A stretch of 64,000 nucleotides of DNA from Nannocystis sp. (lineage in GTDB: Bacteria > Myxococcota_A > Polyangia > Nannocystales > Nannocystaceae), in NCBI RefSeq assembly GCF_016714285.1, contig NZ_JADJNN010000003.1, positions 248,001 to 312,000 on the forward strand, given 5' to 3'. Positions 60,392-64,000 of this stretch are shown here, piece after piece. The notes below the pieces were generated by a model that saw only the letters and a program-made list of their open reading frames with translations, searched no databases and was not told the origin of the DNA. The position numbers and the translations under genes are program-made. How positions within the stretch are numbered: position 1 is the stretch's first letter; each line of letters opens with the position of its first letter.

Positions 60392-61429
60392 ATGCAGCGA
60401 CTCTGGTTCCTGTCCGCGGTGGTCTTCCTGGGTGCTTGTGGCGACGGCTCTGCGGGCGCCGGGTCGAGCACGGGTGGGTCGGGCTCGGGCGAGACGGGTG
60501 AGGTGGGCAGCAGCACCGGGGCGAGCCCGACGACGACGGGGAGCACGGGCGAGGGCGGGGCGTCCAGCACCGGCGAGGTGGTCGATCCGACGGCGTGCTG
60601 GAGCGACCTGGCGGTCGGTGAGCAGGAGTTCTTCTATCGCGGCTTCGCGGGCGGCAGCGAGGGGATCGCGTTCGGGGCGGACGGGCTGTTGCGGGTGACG
60701 ACGGACGGGACGGTGTGGCAGCTCGACGCGGCCGGGGAGGCCAGCGTGTTCGCGATGATGCCGGACCCGGTCGGGCTGGCGGGGCTGGCCGACGGGGGCT
60801 TCATCGTCGCCGGGTTCGGGAAGGCGATGATGCCGGACGGTGCGGTCTATCGCGTCGACGCGGGCGGCCAGGCGAGCGTGATCGCGATGGGGATCGCCGA
60901 TCCGAACTTCATCACCATCGCGCCGGACGGCAGCGCTCTGGTCTCCGACGACTTCGACACGCGGGTGTTTCGCGTGACGCTGGACGGCGAGGTCAGCGTG
61001 GTGCTCGAGGTGGACTCGCCGAATGGGATGGCCTACAGCCCCGATGGCGAGGCCTTCTACGTCGCGTCGACCTTCACCAAGGATGGGCCGCTGACCCGCT
61101 TCGCGGTCGACGCGGAGGGCATGCCGGTCGCGGGCAGTGGGCTCGAGATCTTGCACGTCGGCGCTGGTTCGACGCCCGACGGGATCGCGGTGTCCGAGGA
61201 CAATCACGTGTACGTCGCGGCGAACCTGGGCGGGGCGATCTGGCGGGTCGACGGGGCGGCGACGGAGCTGCAGGAGGGCGAGCTCGTGGCGTCGCTCAAG
61301 TATCCGGCGAGCCTCGTGTTCGGACGCGGTCCGGACTTCGACCCCTGCTCGATCTACATCACGCAGCTGGCCGCTGACGGGGTCGTGCGCGTCGCGGTCG
61401 GGGTGCGTGGCGCGGCGCTCTACGACTGA
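60392..61429 (+). CDS. Beta-propeller lipoprotein, SMP-30/NHL-like
   Basis: 345 residues from ATG 60392, which opens the lipoprotein signal MQRLWFLSAVVFLGAC (Cys16). A Ser/Thr/Gly linker (GSTGGSGSGETGEVGSSTGAS type) runs to ~65. The rest is a six-blade-like propeller with repeated GIAFGADGLLRVT, TIAPDGSALVSDDF, NGMAYSPDGEAFYVAS and GIAVSEDNHVYVAANLGG motifs, as in SMP-30/gluconolactonase and NHL proteins. Metal-binding residues of gluconolactonase are only partly recognisable. An envelope-bound lactonase or a binding propeller are the main options. Confidence 0.85.
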   Translation: MQRLWFLSAVVFLGACGDGSAGAGSSTGGSGSGETGEVGSSTGASPTTTGSTGEGGASSTGEVVDPTACWSDLAVGEQEFFYRGFAGGSEGIAFGADGLLRVTTDGTVWQLDAAGEASVFAMMPDPVGLAGLADGGFIVAGFGKAMMPDGAVYRVDAGGQASVIAMGIADPNFITIAPDGSALVSDDFDTRVFRVTLDGEVSVVLEVDSPNGMAYSPDGEAFYVASTFTKDGPLTRFAVDAEGMPVAGSGLEILHVGAGSTPDGIAVSEDNHVYVAANLGGAIWRVDGAATELQEGELVASLKYPASLVFGRGPDFDPCSIYITQLAADGVVRVAVGVRGAALYD

Positions 61430-61432
61430 GGG

Positions 61433-61484
61433 CGCAGCAGCGGAGGTCGGCGCTCCTTGATGGACGCAGCAGCGAAGGTCGGCG
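61433..61484. repeat. Direct repeat after the propeller lipoprotein
   Basis: CGCAGCAGCGGAGGTCGGCG at 61433-61452 recurs at 61465-61484 with one mismatch, three bases after the preceding stop codon. Confidence 0.7.
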
Positions 61485-61593
61485 GCGCGAGCCAGCGCGC
61501 GAGCTGGGGCTCGGAGGCCCCGCGGGCCTGGCCGAATTCGCGGTCGTCGGGCCCGGCTTGACGCGTCGCGCGGGCCCGGGTGACCCTGGCGGG

Positions 61594-62783
61594 ATGTCGC
61601 CTCGCGTGCTGCTCGTCGCTGGTGTCCTGGGGGTGTCGGCCTGCTACGTCGGGCTCGACGAGGACGCGCTGGTCAGCAGCAGCGGCGCGGGCAGCAGCGG
61701 CGGCGGGCCGACGGGTGCGACCTCGAATTCGGGCGGGCCGGGGGGCCGGGGAGCGACAGCGACGCGCCGACCAGCGCGGGGCCGGGGAGCTCGGCTGGCT
61801 CGACGGACATGTCCGCAGGGCCAGGTAGCGACGGCGCGAGCACGGGGCTGGAGAGCACCGGTGCGGTGCTGACGGGCGGGCCGGAGACGAGCGGTCCGGG
61901 GACGAGCGGTCCGGGGACGAGCGGTCCGGGGACGAGCGACTCTGGGAGCACGAGCGGCGACCCGCCGCCGGACGAGGCGGCGCTGCTGTGCGAGCGCTGG
62001 AACGGCGACCGGGCGCAGCTGGGGGAGGGCAGCTGGAGCGGGGACGTGAACAGCTGCAACAAGGGCGCGGTGTCGCAGGACGGTCGGGACAACGCGCTGC
62101 GCCTGGTGAACCTGTACCGATGGATCGCCGAGCTGCCTCCGGTGGCGGAGGACGCGACGAAGACGGGCAAGGCGCAGGCGTGTGCGCTGATGATGCACGC
62201 GAACGGGCAGCTCAGTCACAGTCCGCCGATGAACTGGAAGTGCTACAGCGCGGAGGGGGCGGAGGCGGCGGGGAAGAGCAACATCTCGGGCGGCGCGGGG
62301 GTGTTCAGCGTCGACCTGTACATGATCGACGTCGGCAACGAGACGACGATGGGGCACCGACGCTGGATCTTGTCGAACAGCCTCGGGCCGATCGGGCTCG
62401 GCTCGACCACCCAGTATTCGTGCCTGTTCGTGATCGGCGGGGCGGGCAACGCCGGCAAGCAGTGGCTGGCCTGGCCGCCGCCGGGGCTGGTGCCGCTGCA
62501 GGCGATGCACGTGGATACGGTGGGCTGGTCGGACGTCGACCTCGCGGGCTGGACGGTGCAGAGCGACAGCATCGACCTGAACAGCGCGACCGTGTCGGTG
62601 AAGGAGGGCGGGGTCGATAAGCCGGTGACGGTGAACGCGCTCGGCGGCGGCTACGGCTCGAGCTCGGCGGTCCGCTTCGTGCCGCAGGGCTGGAAGGTGC
62701 AGGCGGGCAAGACCTACGACGTGAAGCTCGGCGGCGTGAACCCGGCGATCGCGTACAGCGTGACGATCGTTGACTGTGGGTAG
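61594..62783 (+). CDS. CAP-domain (SCP/PR1) lipoprotein, frameshifted in this sequence
   Basis: The lipoprotein start (ATG 61594, MSPRVLLVAGVLGVSAC) and the Gly/Ser/Thr linker are in one frame until about 61745. The rest of the linker and the domain (frame open to 62783) are in another. The run of six G at 61740-61745 would need one more G to keep frame. The domain (~130-395 of the joined protein) is CAP/SCP-like: ALRLVNLYRWIAELPPV, AQACALMMHANGQLSHSPP with the usual His, and ETTMGHRRWILSNSLGPIGLG. Bacterial CAP proteins are secreted and often bind lipids or metals. The linker holds a 15-bp repeat (61887-61931) and two units of the 14-bp family. Confidence 0.82.
61804..61831 (+). repeat. Two 14-bp family units in the CAP-protein linker
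   Basis: CGGACATGTCCGCA (61804) and GGGCCAGGTAGCGA (61818) are exactly 14 bases apart. The second is almost identical to a unit at 39339. Confidence 0.65.
61887..61931 (+). repeat. 15-bp tandem repeat coding a Gly/Pro/Ser linker
   Basis: Three perfect copies of ACGAGCGGTCCGGGG plus a partial fourth, encoding repeated Thr-Ser-Gly-Pro-Gly. A change in copy number would keep the frame. Confidence 0.8.
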
Positions 62784-62820
62784 TGGCCTCGGGATCTCGG
62801 TGGCGCGGATGACGTCGCAC

Positions 62821-63036
62821 GGGCCGGTGCGGTCCGGCTGGGCGTCCGCGTAGGCTCGAGAAGCCGGAGGTCCGAGAGGGGGGTCGCCCTCAAACACGGC
62901 CTGACACACCGTCGCCGGGGTGATGCCCGGGTCTACGCCGGACTCGGTCGACCCCCCTCTCGGCCCTCCGGCACGGCAAGCCTCCGCTCAAGGACGGTGC
63001 GGTCGGCGTCGCCGAGAAGCCGGACCGCACCGGCCC
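62821..63036. repeat. Large imperfect inverted repeat
   Basis: Outer arms 62821-62839 and 63018-63036 pair perfectly over 19 bases. Inner arms 62863-62886 and 62949-62972 pair over 24 bases with one mismatch, including GAGAGGGGGGTCG against CGACCCCCCTCTC. The loop is 62 bases. Could fold as a long hairpin in RNA or DNA. Confidence 0.85.
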
Positions 63037-63043
63037 TGAGCGG

Positions 63044-63085
63044 GCGACATGGCGGCACGGACATGTCCCTTGCGACATGCTCCGG
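63044..63085 (+). repeat. Three 14-bp family units next to the inverted repeat
   Basis: GCGACATGGCGGCA (63044), CGGACATGTCCCTT (63058) and GCGACATGCTCCGG (63072), in exact 14-base phase and intergenic. Confidence 0.7.
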
Positions 63086-63217
63086 GCGGTGCGAGTGGTG
63101 CCAACGCGCTTTGGACGTCGTGGGCACACATGCGGCAATGTCCATCGGCGGCGCGGACGACGGTCCCTATGTCGAGGTGTTCGGGGCCTGCGCGGGCTGT
63201 GTTAGGGTTGCGGCGCG

Positions 63218-64000
63218 ATGTGGAATCCGCCTCAGAGACAGCGGCACGTGGTCGCAGCGGCGCGCTGGCCTTCGGCCGAGGAGGCGGCGCGGAGCCTGTG
63301 GTTCTCGCCGATCGCTTGCGGGCCGCTGGCGCTGCGGCAGCGCACCTGGGTGCCGGCGATGGTGCCGTGGCGGGCGAGCGAGGACGGGCTGGTGACGCGC
63401 GACGTGATCGACTGGTACGCCCGCTTCGCGGCGGGGCGGCCGGGGGCGCTGGTGGTCGAGGCGACGGGGATCCGCGACGTGCCGTCGGGGCCGCTGCTGC
63501 GGGCCGGCGACGACCGCTTCGTGCCGGGGCTGCGCGCGCTGGTCGAGGCGGTGCGGGTCGCCAGCGGCGGGCAGACGCGGCTGCTCATCCAGCTGATCGA
63601 CTTCCTCGCGGTGAAGCGCCGGCCGCCGGCCGACAAGTTCTTCGCCCGCTTCCTGGTGGTCGATGACGGGCATCGTCAGCGCCTGGCGGCGCGGCTCGGG
63701 GACCCGGCCTGGCGCGACGCGCCGGAGGCGGCGCTGCGCGAGCGCTTGCTGGCGGAAGGGCCAGGTTGTTGGGGACATGTCCTGACGGCCAGGGAGCTGC
63801 GCGACCTCGAGTACGGGTACCGCGAGCAGGTGACGGACCTCGAACTGGCGCAGGTGCGCGAGCTGCCGGCGGTGCTGCCGGGGCTGTTCGCGGATGCGGC
63901 CGGGCGGGCGCGGGCGGCGGGCTTCGACGGGGTCGAGCTGCACTACGCGCACGCGTACACCATGGCGAGCTTCCTCTCGCGCACGAACACGCGGAGTGAC
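63218..64000 (+). CDS. NADH:flavin oxidoreductase (Old Yellow Enzyme family), 5' part
   Basis: Open from ATG 63218 to the window edge (261 codons). After GPLALRQRTWVPAMVPWRAS comes the flavin-binding barrel start; later GLRALVEAVRVASGGQTRLLIQLID is the region that binds FMN in OYE proteins. GFDGVELHYAHAYTMASFLS corresponds to the usual GVEIHGAHGYLLxQFLS motif with changes at Gly and Leu positions. OYE enzymes reduce activated C=C bonds using FMN and NAD(P)H. A segment of 42 bases (63758-63799) made of 14-bp repeat units adds about 14 residues. TAGGGT lies 9 bases before the ATG. Confidence 0.85.
   Translation, partial: MWNPPQRQRHVVAAARWPSAEEAARSLWFSPIACGPLALRQRTWVPAMVPWRASEDGLVTRDVIDWYARFAAGRPGALVVEATGIRDVPSGPLLRAGDDRFVPGLRALVEAVRVASGGQTRLLIQLIDFLAVKRRPPADKFFARFLVVDDGHRQRLAARLGDPAWRDAPEAALRERLLAEGPGCWGHVLTARELRDLEYGYREQVTDLELAQVRELPAVLPGLFADAAGRARAAGFDGVELHYAHAYTMASFLSRTNTRSD
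63758..63799 (+). repeat. Three 14-bp family units inside the oxidoreductase gene
   Basis: GGGCCAGGTTGTTG, GGGACATGTCCTGA and CGGCCAGGGAGCTG follow without gaps (42 bases, 14 codons), encoding GPGCWGHVLTARE, just before the helix LRDLEYGYREQ. Confidence 0.7.

Larger units (their letters stand above)
62784..63217. other. Intergenic region with palindrome and 14-bp units
   Basis: 434 bases without a supported gene between the CAP lipoprotein and the oxidoreductase. It contains a 216-base imperfect inverted repeat (62821-63036), three 14-bp family units (63044-63085) and a TAGGGT hexamer at 63203-63208 that may be the -10 box of the next gene. Confidence 0.6.

Noticed and set aside
62997..63395. 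Open frame in the intergenic region before the oxidoreductase
   Set aside because: It overlaps the palindrome and the true gene start in another frame and has no recognisable domain.

Overview
The window is about 64 kb of very GC-rich chromosomal DNA that looks like a myxobacterium, most probably of the Nannocystis group. The grounds are: many secreted lipoproteins with Ser/Thr/Gly/Asp-rich linkers after the lipobox, an ECF sigma factor with a membrane-bound partner, a TonB-dependent receptor with a fused TonB-like domain, large WD40/ATPase proteins, and a MYXO-CTERM-like tail. This taxonomic call is inference from style; no 16S gene is present. No phage, insertion sequence or CRISPR array was seen. 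Genes on the two strands are interleaved, several convergent pairs overlap at their stop codons, and long antisense ORFs are composition artefacts.

Layout. 1-6.1 kb (mostly minus): a truncated lipoprotein, a sterol desaturase-like hydroxylase, a TPR protein, an S9 peptidase lipoprotein and a small membrane protein. 6.2-9.6 kb: a translationally coupled MBOAT acyltransferase and SGNH hydrolase pair, probably acylating an exported glycan. 9.7-16.7 kb: lipoproteins, a TerB-like protein, an unknown protein and a Ca2+/Na+ antiporter. 16.9-26.4 kb (minus): metallophosphoesterase-ATPase, ATPase-TM-WD40, DUF4287-like protein, ECF sigma factor, and a membrane anti-sigma-like protein whose beta-lactamase-fold domain has lost catalytic residues. 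26.7-35.7 kb: TonB-dependent receptor, two Hsp20 chaperones, two DUF4139 proteins and a PAS-STAS regulator. 35.6-45.5 kb: metzincin lipoprotein, an AGCS-like membrane protein, tRNA-Sec, DnaJ, a CDGSH protein, a MOSC protein, PruA and a netrin-like secreted protein. 45.6-53.9 kb: ABC-F ATPase, lytic transglycosylase, rplU-rpmA-obg, nadE and prs. 54-64 kb: a frameshifted IucA/IucC siderophore synthetase, a TauE/SafE transporter, an RCK protein next to a TAXI-binding-domain/ion-channel/RCK fusion, a beta-propeller lipoprotein, a CAP-domain lipoprotein and the start of an Old Yellow Enzyme homologue.

Three things cut across the genes. (1) A short repeat with a 14-bp unit (GGGACAGGTC-like, variants GGACATGTCC and GGGCCAGGT) recurs at many places from 39 kb to the right end. 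It occurs both between genes and inside reading frames, often in exact 14-bp phase. (2) Five apparent frameshifts fall at or near short runs of G or C in four genes, including nadE, which should be essential; sequence error, slippage or true decay cannot be told apart here. (3) Many start codons have a TAnnnT hexamer 6-8 bases upstream, which suggests leaderless transcripts.
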